In this document: piece after piece, positions 11,902 to 22,609 of the stretch | Layout of the letters: each line of letters begins with the position of its first letter | How positions within the stretch are numbered: position 1 is the stretch's first letter | Assembly: GCA_001430745.1 (NCBI GenBank) | Contig: KQ482042.1 | Location: forward strand, 655,106-711,477 | Direction of reading: 5' to 3' | Source of the DNA: Auxenochlorella pyrenoidosa | Lineage: Eukaryota > Chlorophyta > Trebouxiophyceae > Chlorellales > Chlorellaceae | Length of the DNA stretch: 56,372 nt | The notes under the pieces: generated by a model | The model's database searches: none | What the model was told of the DNA's origin: nothing | Seen by the model: the letters and a program-made list of their open reading frames with translations, nothing else | Made by a program: the position numbers and the translations under genes

Positions 11902-12844
11902 GGAGCATGGCTGCTCAGCTGCTGCAGCCTGGTGCGCGCAACAGGTTTGATGCTTCGGTGGCATGTCCTTGGCCGTCATGTGCCCCTGAAACTTTGCATT
12001 TTAGCATTCAACATTCAACTGTATGGTGAGATCCTGTGGCGCAGCTGCTGTCTTGGAGAGGGGTCGTACACCGCCGCCGATGGATGTGTTCCTCTGCGCA
12101 CCAGCGCCCTGCCTGTTGTACCTTCCTCATTATGACTGTTCTTCTTTGTAAGCATCCTCCTGCTGCACAAAATCAGGGCTCCCCTCGAAATACGGAGAGA
12201 TATCTAGTGGAGGCTGCAAAAACATGGCAAGCAGCGGCTGTGACATGGGTCTGCCAGGCACAGGGAGACCAGCAGGCATGGCGCCGACGTTTGGAGTGCA
12301 GAGCAGAGCATGCCCCCCGCTGCCTGTGAACGTAGCCCAAGGCCATACATTCACGAGAAACAAGCCTCCGACTTTCTGTTCTGCACGGTGCATTGGCTAA
12401 TGCAAGCAATGCAGAAGAGAGCTCCCGCCGCCTCGCACTCGCCGCATTGGTGCGCTATGCTCCGGCGGCCCCTCGCCCAAGGCTATCTGGCAGGATCGGC
12501 CTTCTGTGCAGGTGAGTGGCTTTAGAATGCGGCTTCGGCGTACCACTGCGTGTGGCGCTGGTCCAGCAACCCAGGTGGAGGCGGCGCCAAGGGAAGTCGC
12601 CACCTGCCGCCCGTCGGCCAGTTGGCGACTGTGAGCCCCTGCAGCTTGCGGCTTCCACCCCAGATTACTTGAATGTCAAGACGCTGCAGCTTGAGAACGC
12701 CTGTTGAAGTGTTCGGTGCATGGGTCAGGGAAGAAGGACACGGAAGGCTGCCAGCACGCTGCCATCTGCACGGCAAACATGGCTTGCTGTCATCCAATTT
12801 GTCACTGAGTAACCTCAGCACTCGATTCCAAGCGTTGCTGGGAC
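11902..12844. other. Intergenic HTG5-HTG6
   Basis: About 940 bases. TGTAA at 12147-12151 is a plausible polyadenylation signal for HTG5. I could not support a gene on either strand. Confidence 0.55.
12147..12151 (+). promoter_or_regulatory. Putative polyadenylation signal TGTAA (HTG5)
   Basis: TGTAA 246 bases after the HTG5 stop. Confidence 0.4.
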
Positions 12845-15250
12845 ATGATGCGGCGCGGTCTGGCCCTCGTGCTGGCCTGTGTGCTACTAGCACAGACAGC
12901 GGCCGGAAGCAGCTCGGTAAGGCTGTAGCAGAGGGCTGGAGAGGCTGGAGGGCAGGTTTTGCCCTGCAACGGCCCATAGGCTTGGGTTTGGGCACTACTA
13001 GTCCTAGAACGTGTCCCATCACCCTTCTTGCCAACCTCTCATGCCACTCTCGGCTGCTTTACAGGGCCGTAACAAGCTCCTGGGACGATTCAGCGTCCGC
13101 AAGCTGCTGCAAGGCGGCTCCGGCACCGGCAGCGGCAGCGGCTCCGGCTGTGCGTCGCCAGGGTGTCTGCTCACCTTCCCCGCCTTGTGCAGCCTGCTTG
13201 CTCCAGCCGGCATGAAGCAACCTGCTGCATCTGAAAGCTGCTAAACATCACTGATACATCACTGTGCATTCCCAGCCATCTGCTGAGAGCCCAGGTGGTG
13301 CTGGTTGTCCAGCCGCTTGGCTCCCCATACTGCACCCTCTTACCTCCCCTGTGCGTGCAGCTGGCACTGGCTCGGGCACTGCCTCAGGCACCGGCACTCC
13401 CAAGTCTCCATCTCCCTCCCCTTCGTCAAGCAAGAGCCCCTCCCCCTCGCCCAGTGGCGGAAAGTCCCCCTGTGAGCTGGGCTGAGATAGGGCGCGTGCT
13501 GCAGTCAGCGGCGTGACCCTCGCTGCCGTGCCTCTCGTGCGCAGAAGTGCCAGAGCTCTGTGTGGCCAATCGTGTGTTCACTCATGAGCTCAGCACAAGC
13601 ACGTCAAGCCATGCCTGTGACGGGCACCGCCGCCTACTCACCCACCCTGCAGCATCTGTGCCCTCCACTGCCGGCGTCTACACCACCATCAGGCCAGTCG
13701 CCCTGCCCAGCAAGCAAGCGCATGCGCATGCCCCTTCCCGGCAGCGGGACCAGTGCTGCTTGACTGCAGCTACAGATCTGGTGCACAGGTTGTGCAGGGC
13801 ATCCCAGGCACCTGCCTAAACCTCTGAAGCGCTTACCCCAGCCCGCTGTTGTCAGCTCCTCTCCCCTGACTGCAGTGTGGGCGACACCAGCGTGGTCTGC
13901 GACAAGTGAGAGCCGGTGGAGGGGCGGTTTTAGTTGCGTTTTTTTGGCCGGCGTGGTGCAAATCGGCAGGCCATGTGCAACAATGCAGGGCAGCCCGCCC
14001 AGGACGGGCTGCGCCTGCTGCTACCCTGCGCCATACGTCCCTGCCTCGCAGGTGGGACGAGAGCATCGGCTCCTGGGACACCCCCAGCGGCGCAACCGAG
14101 TACAGTGAGCAGCACTGCATGGGGTGTGAGGGGACCTGCATTGCAAAGTGGAGCCGTCAAGCCACCAGCTGCCCTGACTGTCCAGCTTCTGGTGCTGCCT
14201 CTGCCTCAGCGCTGCATTCCCCTGCCATATTGGGCATACCCTCCCTGGCAACCCCCTCACTGCAGCCACAAAGGGCAAGGCCGTGCCCCAGACCTCCCAG
14301 GTGTCCCAGATCCAGTCCCAGATCTGCAGCAACCCCAAGAGCGCCTCCCAGGGCCTCAAGACGGCCCTCCAGGCCGGCGGCTCGCAGGCAGAGGCCTGGG
14401 TGTATGCGCTGTTCAACGCGGTGAGCGGACTCTGGACGCTGCGGTGCTGGGCGCAGCTTCTGCTCTAGGCCACACACCGCGTGTGGCGTCGCAGCCCGGC
14501 ACACGGTCTGCCCCAGCGCAGCAATGTGCTGTGCAGCATGCTGCCTCCTTACCTGCAATCCCTTGCTCTCCATTCAGGACTGCTCCTCTGACGCCTCTGA
14601 CACCTACCAGGTTAGTCTCGAGGAACTGGCAGGGCTGGATGCACACACGCCTGGCAGAAATGCCTACCTGCTGTGCGCCTTAGCCTTGGCTGCTGTCCTC
14701 AGCTAGGCTAGCTAGCTAGCTGCTAACTGCTCCTTTCTCCAACCAACTCCTGCCTACAGTACGCAATAGATTCGGTCAATACCGGTGAGCTGGTTAATTG
14801 CTCAAATGCTCAGGGAGGGTGGACACAACCAGCAGCTGTGCCTCGTCAGCACCGCCGACTGCCTGCCAAGCTTAAACCCTGGCATCCTCCTGCAGGTAAC
14901 CCCGCTGATCTGGCTGCCACCAAGGCCTTCTTCACCGCCTTTGCCAAGGCCGCCGATGCCGTGGGGATTCCGGTGAGCCGGTTGCTTGCCAGGTTGACTC
15001 ACCTGCCTGCATTGCTAGCAGTTCTGGCGCTGGCACTGCTGCCAGCGCATGGACTGCTGCGCTGCTGCCGTCCTCCTGCTGTTCTTGATGTAAGAGTTGG
15101 GCCATCATGGCAACTGCTGTGCATCCCGGCTTTAACGCATGTTGCTGGCCACCTGAACTGGCCGATCCCACGCAGGTGTGCGCCACCGTCGCCCTTGTGG
15201 ACGAGGCAGACGGCTCTGTGAAAGAGCAGACCTACTACCACACAGGCTGA
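12845..15250 (+). CDS. HTG6: secreted Gly/Ser-Pro-rich single-module protein
   Basis: Eleven exons: 12845-12916, 13065-13149, 13361-13471, 13653-13692, 13876-13905, 14052-14104, 14266-14420, 14578-14610, 14760-14784, 14896-14972, 15176-15250 (756 bases, 251 aa). Signal peptide MMRRGLALVLACVLLAQTA. Exon 2 ends in a Gly-Ser run after VRKLLQGG; exon 3 adds Gly-Thr and Ser-Pro repeats. Module: VVCDKW, SQICSNP, DCSSD and VCATVAL hold the Cys; ending YYHTG-stop. This is the second exon pattern of the family (40-83-155-33-25-77), with the 83-base exon split into 30+53 here. The donor after 13692 reads AG|GCCAGT, a GC-AG intron supported by the 40-base exon length and by HTG7 and HTG10, which have AG|GT at that site. 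Confidence 0.82.
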
Positions 15251-15970
15251 GCAGCTGTGTGAAGAGCCCTGATGGCTGGAAGCGGCTCTGCCAGCAGAGG
15301 CCTGTTGTCCGCGTAAGCACAGAGAAGATGGCAGGCTGATTGCCCATGAGATGAGCGCATTGAGCAAGTCACATTGCTTCGTTCCCAGTTTTCAACACAT
15401 TGTACAGCATGCTGCAGACCTTTAGACCCCAGCCCCTCCACCCAGTCGCGCAGCATTGAAGTGCAGATACCATCTTGCTTTGCCCTGTCTTGTAATGCAC
15501 AGACCGCCAGCAATGCAGAGCATCGAGGCCTGACTGTTTGCAGCCGTCCTGTCTTCTCAGCTTCCACTGCTGCCAACGTGCCAGGGTGTGCAGAAAGCTG
15601 TGTGTTGTGCTGTGGACAAGCTCCGTGTCGCAAGTTCCATTGCGGATAGACAGACTTTATGCCCAAACAAGCAAGCACGCAAGCTCTTGAAGGTGCCTCC
15701 TTCCTGAACGGTCCGACCGACTGGGTTGCAGTGCTACTCACCAGCTGTTGGCCTCCAGCAGGCAAGTGCAATACATAAACGGGTGCACAGCGGCGAAGCT
15801 GGCATGAGCTCAGGGCAATTAATGTACTGGCTGGGCCCGCCGATGCTGGGTGACGCTCGATTCGACAGCTGGCGGCAGGCGCCGTCGCTCTGCTGCCTAC
15901 TGAGCCCCAGGTTGCCTATCGAGGTGGCAGCAGAGCTTAAAAGAAGGCACTGCTTGCGTTGCTGCCCATG
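15251..15970. other. Convergent intergenic HTG6 / HTG7
   Basis: Both flanking genes end here. It holds the second copy of the 52-base dispersed repeat; nothing else recognised. Confidence 0.6.
15625..15676. repeat. 52-base dispersed repeat, copy 2
   Basis: Matches 5064-5115 in the same orientation at 50 of 52 positions; the two differences are g/a in the ttccNttg part and a/t in tttaNgccc. Confidence 0.75.
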
Positions 15971-17780
15971 TTAGCTGGTCCCGGTGTGATACATGGTCTG
16001 CTGGAGCACAGAGCTGTCCGAGTCATCCACCACAGCGACCGTGGCACAGACCTGCGGCAGGCGTAACCCAGGGCGTGGGCGGGGGCAATGCTTTACCGCC
16101 GGCATAGACATGCCTTCCCGGAGAGCCACGTCAGCCCTCCAACTGCTCTTGCCTGCTTTTGCCTTCCTCCAAGATGGTGTGCATGCACCCTTCAGCCACC
16201 CACCGGGACACCCACGGCGTCTGCAGCCTCCACGATGGCAGAAAAGAAGGCTTCTGTGGCCGGCAGATCGGCTGGCTTGCCTGCAGGAGAGGGTCGGTGC
16301 GCATCGAGGCGCAACGAGTCTGCCGCTGTGGAATACGCCTGTAGGCCCAAACTGCTGTCCCACCCCCAGTCAACCCCACCTACTATTTGACCTCACTGGC
16401 AGGGCAGCACCTTTCCAATTGCTATCCATGCTCCTTCCACTCACCACTGTTGATGAGGTCTATTGCAAACTGCGCCAGGGGGTGGGGCCAGGGAGCTCAG
16501 CCCAATCAGCTCTGTGTAGGCGCCTGGCGCGTGGTGGCTCCCGCACATGCAGCGGCATGCCTTGCTGCAGCCAATCGCAGCGAAGGCCACCCGCTGCTTA
16601 CCTGATACACCTCGCTTGGCGCGTTTGAGTCGGTGCAGTCCTGCGACAGGGACTAACGGTGCCCTCCGTGAGCGCTGGAGACAGCTGTGCGAGCCAGGAC
16701 CACACGACAGAGCACATAAAGGGTTGAGAACAAACATGCCTGCAACCCTCACCGAGTTGAACAGAGCAAACACCCATGCCTGGGCCTGCTCCCCGCCCGC
16801 CGCCAGCGCCGCTAGCAGCACCGGCCCGGCGCCCTTGGCATCTGTGCAGATCTGCTGCTGGATCTTCCTCAAGGTCTGCGGGTTTGGGGCTGCCTTGCCA
16901 GCAGCCTCTGCAGTGGGGAGACAAGCAAACTTTGCTGGAAAATCTGCGGCAGAAGGTCAGCGGCAGCACCGACACGCCAGCTCACAAGGCCTGCATCCTG
17001 CGCTGGCTGCTGGCTGGCTCAACAAGCCATGGCCTGCAGGTCAGCCGCACAGCGCAGACAGCGCACCGTGGCGCGTGCCGCTCCTGGGCGCATCCCAAGA
17101 TCCCGCTTGCTGAGACCACTCGCTGCACTGCACAGTTGCCTGGCCGACGCTGCTAGGCCAGGGGTGTACGAAAGCGGGTCCAGGGCCTGTCAGCTCTGGG
17201 AAAAGACTGCAACGGCAGCACACTGCAGCGCCTGCTCTGGGCTTAAGACTGCAGCCACATCTGTCTGGAGCAAGGGTTTGGTGCATGCTCAGGCTCACCT
17301 GATTGTAGTGTAGACTGCTGCTGTGGAGGGAAAGGGGGCTGTAGGGGGGCAGGGCAGCACAATGGCTAATTACGCGTACGATAAAAGAAGGGCGAGTGGA
17401 GCCCCCTGCCATGGCACTGGGCAGCGTTGTGTGTATTTGCAGCAGAACATCGATGTAAACAGGCACGCAACACAGACGGCTGCAGCATGGCCAGCGGTGG
17501 CGCCCACGTACCGCTGTGACTCCCCTGCAGCAGCTTGCGCAAGCTTCTGCTGGTAGGGCCTCCACTCTGGGACCTGATGCCCTGCTTCCAAAGGTTGAAG
17601 TGAGAAGTGCCTCGACAGCGAGCCTCACGAAGGTCTGCGTTCGCGGTGCCCACTCGCCTTCCACGGCAAAAACGTTCAGCATCTCAAGACAACAGGCAGC
17701 AGGCTCACTGGAGCAGCGGCGGCGGCAGCAGCAGCAGCTGCAAGAAGCACGAGTGCAAAGGTCACGAGCCCTCTCGGCAT
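15971..17780 (-). CDS. HTG7: secreted single-module protein without low-complexity linker
   Basis: Nine exons in transcription order: 17780-17709, 17581-17512, 17338-17299, 17149-17067, 16907-16753, 16640-16602, 16469-16445, 16280-16204, 16051-15971 (642 bases, 213 aa). The start MPRGLVTFALVLL followed by ten Ala is an unusual poly-Ala signal peptide. Exon 2 ends in SRSLRKLLQGSHS. There is no Ser-Pro exon, so the module follows directly. Cys in VQCSEW, QICTDA, DCTDS and VCATVAV; ending MYHTGTS-stop. Exon lengths 40, 83, 155, 25 and 77 equal those of HTG10, and all but the split 83 those of HTG6, although this copy is inverted. Function unknown; secreted by inference. Confidence 0.83.
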
Positions 17781-18212
17781 CACGGCTTGCTCGTAGAAAC
17801 GTAAGGCATGTGAAATGAACAGCTGCAAGAAAAGCAGAGTGCCAGAACGTAGGTCGAAAGCTAGTGGGAAGTTCGTTCTCAGCCTCAGCGCAGCCACGCC
17901 AGCCGCCACGCCAGCGGTGCCGGAAGGCTTCTGATTTGCATCAGCAGGGCAGGCTTGTAATCTTCACACTCTGATGCACTAGCTGCGCCGCATGCTGTGT
18001 TCGTGCAACTGGAGGCCCTGCCTGCTGTTCAAGGCTGCGGCATCTGCTCTTCACAAGCAATGCGATTGATGCAGCAGATGCAGAGGAGGAATGAAGCAAT
18101 GCGTCTGTTCGGACAATGCAAGTGCCATGCAGCGCTGCTGCTGATGCCTGTCGTGGCAGGCGCCGTTTTCCAGTGGTGCGCCCCTTCAGCCAGCAGTTCC
18201 ACGCCCGTCGGC
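17781..18212. other. Intergenic HTG8-HTG7
   Basis: Upstream region of HTG7 and 3' side of HTG8 (both on minus). No gene seen. Confidence 0.6.
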
Positions 18213-19879
18213 CTAGCCTGGCCCGGTGTGATATTGAGTCTGCTCAATGACAGACCCGTCTGGCGCAACCAAGGCAACTGTAGCACATACCTGCACACTG
18301 GAGGCAAGGCAAGCGAAGCCCCTTTCATCATCCCATTGCATGCTGCTCTCAGAATGTACAAGCAAGTGCAACCGCCAGTGGTCCTGCGCGGGCACCCACC
18401 GGGATGCCCAGGGCGTCTGCGGCCTTAATGAAAGCGGCAAAGAAGGCCTTGGTGACGGCCAGGCCGACAGGGTCGCCTGCAGTCCGCGTAGGCCTGGAGC
18501 TGGTGCTGTGCTTGCGTGTGCAGGCCAGAGCGTCAACAGAGTGCAGGCAACCCATCTGAGGGCACGCACGCCGGATGCGTAACCAGCAGGCAGTTACCTG
18601 GATTCGTTGCATCGATGGCAAGCTGCGAGGGGAAGCGGGCAGTCAGGGGAAGTGTTCATGTGAGCGAGGTGGCACACACATCCACACAGCCCAACTGCGC
18701 CCAGCTTTGACATGCAGGCGGCATGCGTACGACATTCCTCCCACCTGGTACGTCTTCCTGGCCTGCTTGGAGCAGTCCTGCAAGCACTCAGACCGCTAGA
18801 GCAGCACAGTGACGGGTGTGGTTCAAAGAGTCCGCAAGCGCACGCAGCAGGCAGCTTTGCAGACCAGCCTGCATGCATGTCAGCAGCTCGTAAGAGATGC
18901 GGTGCCTGCATGCGCTCCTCGAGGCGCTTCCCCAGGTGATCCCCCAGGTGCTCACAGCTCTCATTGTGGCAAACACCCAGGCCTCTGCCTGGGAGCCGCC
19001 AGCCTTCAGCGCCTCCACCAGCTGCCTGGCAGCTGCCCCAGGGTCGGCGCAGACCTGGGCCTCGGCGGCAGGCACCTGCTCAGGCTACGACGCTGTGCGG
19101 TTGGAGGCCCCTGCAGGCATGCGCGCTGGAAGGCACTTGTCAGCCATGCATGGCGTGCATGGGATTGCAGGAGCTCATGCACAGCCCAGCACGCCCCGTA
19201 CAGTGTAGCTGGCGTGGGTCAGGGCCGCCTCCCGGCACCCCTCCTCCCGCACAGTGGCGCGGCGCCGCGTGGTGCGTCTCCCAAGAGGCTGTGGAGGAGG
19301 ACCAGTCGTCGCACTGCACACTGGTTTCGCTCGTGCTGAGGGAGCAAGGGAGCAGCATCGAGTCGTCGGGGTGTCGGCGAGCCAGCAGGTGCATTGATGG
19401 ACAGCCCACAGGTTTGACAGCATGCAGGGGGGCGGCGGGCCACACATGAGGCAGCATGCTGGACTAATGCAGGAAGCAGAAACTCAAAGGCTGTGAGCAC
19501 GCGGCAACTTGCCAGCAGCACTCGCGCACCTCAATTTGGTGTACACGGCTGTGCTTGCGTGCACAGCCTCGGTCCGATGCCGCTCAGCGGTGGGCCCGCC
19601 GGCGGCCGGCTCGCCCGCTAGCTTTCGTCGACCAGCCCTCGACAAGTATAATCTCTCTGATCCTGCTCCCTACAATCCGAACAATCAAAGACATCAAACA
19701 GGCTGCAGTCTGCAGCTGCCAGTGGCTGGGTGGCAGCTCCCTTGGACTGTGCCTGTTCATCTCCCCAGCCCAGAGAGGGCGCAAGAGCCTCCAAGCCCAA
19801 ATCTCATGCTTACAGCAGATGACCGTGCTGCTGCTAGCAGAAGCAGGCAGCAGTAAAGGACCGCTCGTAACCCCAGCAT
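18213..19879 (-). pseudogene. HTG8: single-module gene with an in-frame stop
   Basis: Exons in transcription order: 19879-19814, 19669-19530, 19335-19253, 19110-18956, 18777-18745, 18622-18598, 18476-18400, 18290-18213 (657 bases). The signal peptide starts MLGLRAVLYCCLLLLAAARS. Exon 2 joins the basic motif (AGRRKLAGEP), a short linker and the VYTKLR block. The lengths 83, 155, 33, 25 and 77 match HTG6/7/10 and all phases fit, but the 155-base exon has an in-frame TAG at 19087-19085 (codon 105), just before VPAAEAQVCADP. Everything after it is still family-like and open (DCSKQARKTYQ, VCATVALV, QTQYHTGPG), so the lesion looks recent, or is a sequencing error. Alternative acceptors past the stop break the frame. 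Confidence 0.72.
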
Positions 19880-20462
19880 GTCCCGACCGTGGCGTCGTAA
19901 GCAGATGCTGCAAAGAAGGGTGCAGGCCAGCAGTATCGCCAACCAAAACCTTGCTGCGTGTCTTGTCACTAAGCACGAAGGTTACCGAATGGCAGTGCGC
20001 TCCCAACCTCTTTCCATGGGACCCAAAAGCGTCAATAAAAGCAGTTCGGCTCTTTGCGAGGAGACCGACTGTTGCAAGGTCTCTGCTGTGGCTGCCTGGC
20101 GCTGCCGCCACCGCACCGCCTGGCGCCGCCGCTGTACGCGCAGCTAGCAACCCCGCAAAACATCCTGCAAGTCCCCGTGCCTAGACCACATTATGTCGAT
20201 ATGATGGTTGTGCAGTCGTAGACGGGCTCGCTGGATGCAGGCGTTCCCTCCGTGCCCAGGGAACTCTCGCGGCGCGCCGGCAGCAGCGTGCCCGCCCACC
20301 TTCCCTGCCGCCCCATGAGAGCCTTCCTCCCGGCAGCGGCTCTTCTGTGCCCCGCGAAGCCCTTCTCACCATCATTTCTAACTATTCACACTTGTTGCCG
20401 AAACAGCTCAACACCACTGCATCTGAACTCCTGCCTGTCAACGCCTGCCGCCCAAACCAGCG
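19880..20462. other. Divergent intergenic HTG8 / HTG9
   Basis: Head-to-head spacer of 583 bases, a possible shared promoter. No gene and no clear promoter motif recognised. Confidence 0.5.
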
Positions 20463-21957
20463 ATGCGCAGCTCACTCTGCTTGGCCTTTGCCTGCCTGCT
20501 GCTGGCCCAGGGGGCCTTGGCGGTGAGAAGGCAGGGCTGCACCCACCAGGGCGTGGAATTGCTGATGCAAGCTTCGGGGCAGGCAGGCGCGGCAGGCAGC
20601 GCCAGCCTGGTCTGAGACCCCAGGGTCCTGCTGTTTCCCAAACCCACCTACTTGCCCACCTCCTGTCTGCAGGGCCCCAACTCCCAGGGCAGCCGCAACC
20701 GCAAGCTGCTGGCCTCCCAGTCTCCTGGTGCGGGGGCGGGGGGAGACTGCGCGCCTAGCACGCCTCAGCCAGGCTGTGTTCGCCTCTCCTGCCAGAAGCT
20801 GCAGCTGGCGCCCACATCTCAGCTAACAAGCTCGTAGGATATGGTGGCTTCATTGACCCTCGCGCTGGCACTCCACGAGTCAGCTCACAACTGGTGTCCT
20901 CCTTCACCTTTGCAGCGATTCCATCCACCGCGGGAGTGCACACCATGTTCAGCGTGGGCCGCGGCGGCAGCGTGGTGTGCGATGTGTGGAGCGTGGACGT
21001 TGGGAGCTGGGACACCCCGCGCGGCGCCAAGGAGTATGGTGGGTCAAGCAGCTACGCAGGGGTCTGGCAGCGCAACTGGCGAGGGCGTTGGCAGCGGCGA
21101 GTGCGACACGAGAGCTGCTTGGCCTCAGGGCTGCGTTGTTTCATGCCTACCTTCCCAGCCTTCAGCTGCAGTGGCATCCGCTGTTCACACCCACACCCAC
21201 TCCATGGTGCCCCACGCTGTCTGGCCCCCGTGCAGAGGCCAAGGGCAAGACGGTGCCCCCTGCCGGCGACGTGAAGAAGGTGGAGTCCCAAATCTGCGGC
21301 AACCCCAAGACCGCCGCCCAGCAGCTGACCAAGGCCCTGCAAGCCGGCGGCCCCCAGGCCCAGCTCTGGGTGTACGCCCTGTTTGACGCCAACTGCGGCG
21401 ACCCCAACGCACCCGCCGACACCTACCAGGTCAGCAGCCGGGGAATGTACTTTACGACCCTTCCGCTGGCAGCTGCAGCAGGGAACCTGCCCGCCTGCTT
21501 GGCAGATGCACTGGTTTTCACGAGCAGCGCTTTGGGCTGCCCAGAATGGGCAAACATCCTGCCCGGTGGTGCGGGAGCACTCGGCATGAACACGCACTCT
21601 GCCCCCCACCCCCTCCTGCCCCCTGCAGTACAGCATCGACGCTGTGAACCCGGGCGACCCCTCCGACCTCGCCGCCACCAAGGCCTACTTCACCTCCTTT
21701 GCCAAGGCCGCCGACGCCGTGGGCATCCCGGTGAGCCGGCATCCCACGCAAGGGCGGCAGGGCTGTGCTGTTAAGGGGCCTGCAGTTGCCTGAGGGAGCG
21801 GCAATGGCAAGGGCTGCACTCGTCAGGCCTGTGGTCACGCCTGGTGCCGCACCCCGCTTCCTCCCCCCCTTGCCCGCAGACCTGCGCCAGCGTGGCCCTG
21901 GTGGACGATGCCACCGGCAAGGTGCTGGAGCAGAGCACGTACCACACTGGGGCGTGA
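20463..21957 (+). CDS. HTG9: compact secreted single-module protein with intron losses
   Basis: Six exons: 20463-20522, 20673-20727, 20916-21038, 21236-21429, 21629-21730, 21880-21957 (612 bases, 203 aa). Signal peptide MRSSLCLAFACLLLAQGALA. Exon 2 has SRNRKLLASQSP and no long linker. Module Cys in VVCDVW, QICGNP, NCGDP and TCASVAL; ending STYHTGA-stop. Exon lengths are exact sums of neighbouring exons in HTG6-8 and 10: 123 = 40+83, 194 = 155+39, 102 = 25+77. That means three introns are absent with no change in reading frame or coding length. Its codon use looks especially GC-rich. Secreted by inference, function unknown. Confidence 0.87.
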
Positions 21958-22609
21958 AGCGCTGGCGGCAGCGTGGCAGCTGGCTGAGGGCGGCTCGCCC
22001 CTCGGGCTTGGCAGCCCGGCGCAGCGCCCAGCCCAGCGCAGCGCCCTGCCTTGTCGCACCATGCGACAAGGACTGTCCCTTTGAGAAACCTTTCTTGCAC
22101 CCTTGGATTTGCGAGGCCTCCTCCTTTGCTCCCTGCATGTAGTGTGTGCGCAAACCATGTGCCTCCCGCCAGCCCTTGTTTCTGCTGCGCTGCCATGTCG
22201 AGCGACTGCATGTAAACTGCATCAGCCGTAACACCTAAGGGTTGTCCAGGGTGAGCTGGCCTCGCTGTGAGCACAGACATCAAGTCTCGATGAATCCCGA
22301 TGCCGTGTGCTTGGCAGCACTTGCTGACTGCCATCAAATGCTGGGGTATGGGGGTGTGTCACAAGGGCATCGATGAGCATTTACCCCAATGCAGTACTGC
22401 ACCTCACCAGCAGCTCAGAGCCTGTCATTTCCCTTGCAATGCTCACAGATGGTGTTAAGCTGGGATGGGAGAAGGCACCATGGGTGCGTGCCAGGAACGC
22501 TGGGCGCGGTAAGCAGCGGCCGCACACATATTTCCCTGTCTCGGCCCTCCCACCCTGCGCCCCTGCCCTTCTTCACCCTCCATCGTCCTTAAGGAAGAGC
22601 CTGATCAGC
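21958..22609. other. Intergenic HTG9-HTG10
   Basis: TGTAA at 22211-22215 is a plausible polyadenylation signal for HTG9, about 255 bases after its stop. No other gene seen. Confidence 0.55.
22211..22215 (+). promoter_or_regulatory. Putative polyadenylation signal TGTAA (HTG9)
   Basis: TGTAA about 254 bases after the HTG9 stop. Confidence 0.4.

Noticed and set aside
14699..14722. ctagctagctagc tract in an HTG6 intron as a regulatory palindrome
   Set aside because: Short tetranucleotide repeat inside an intron; no further evidence of function.
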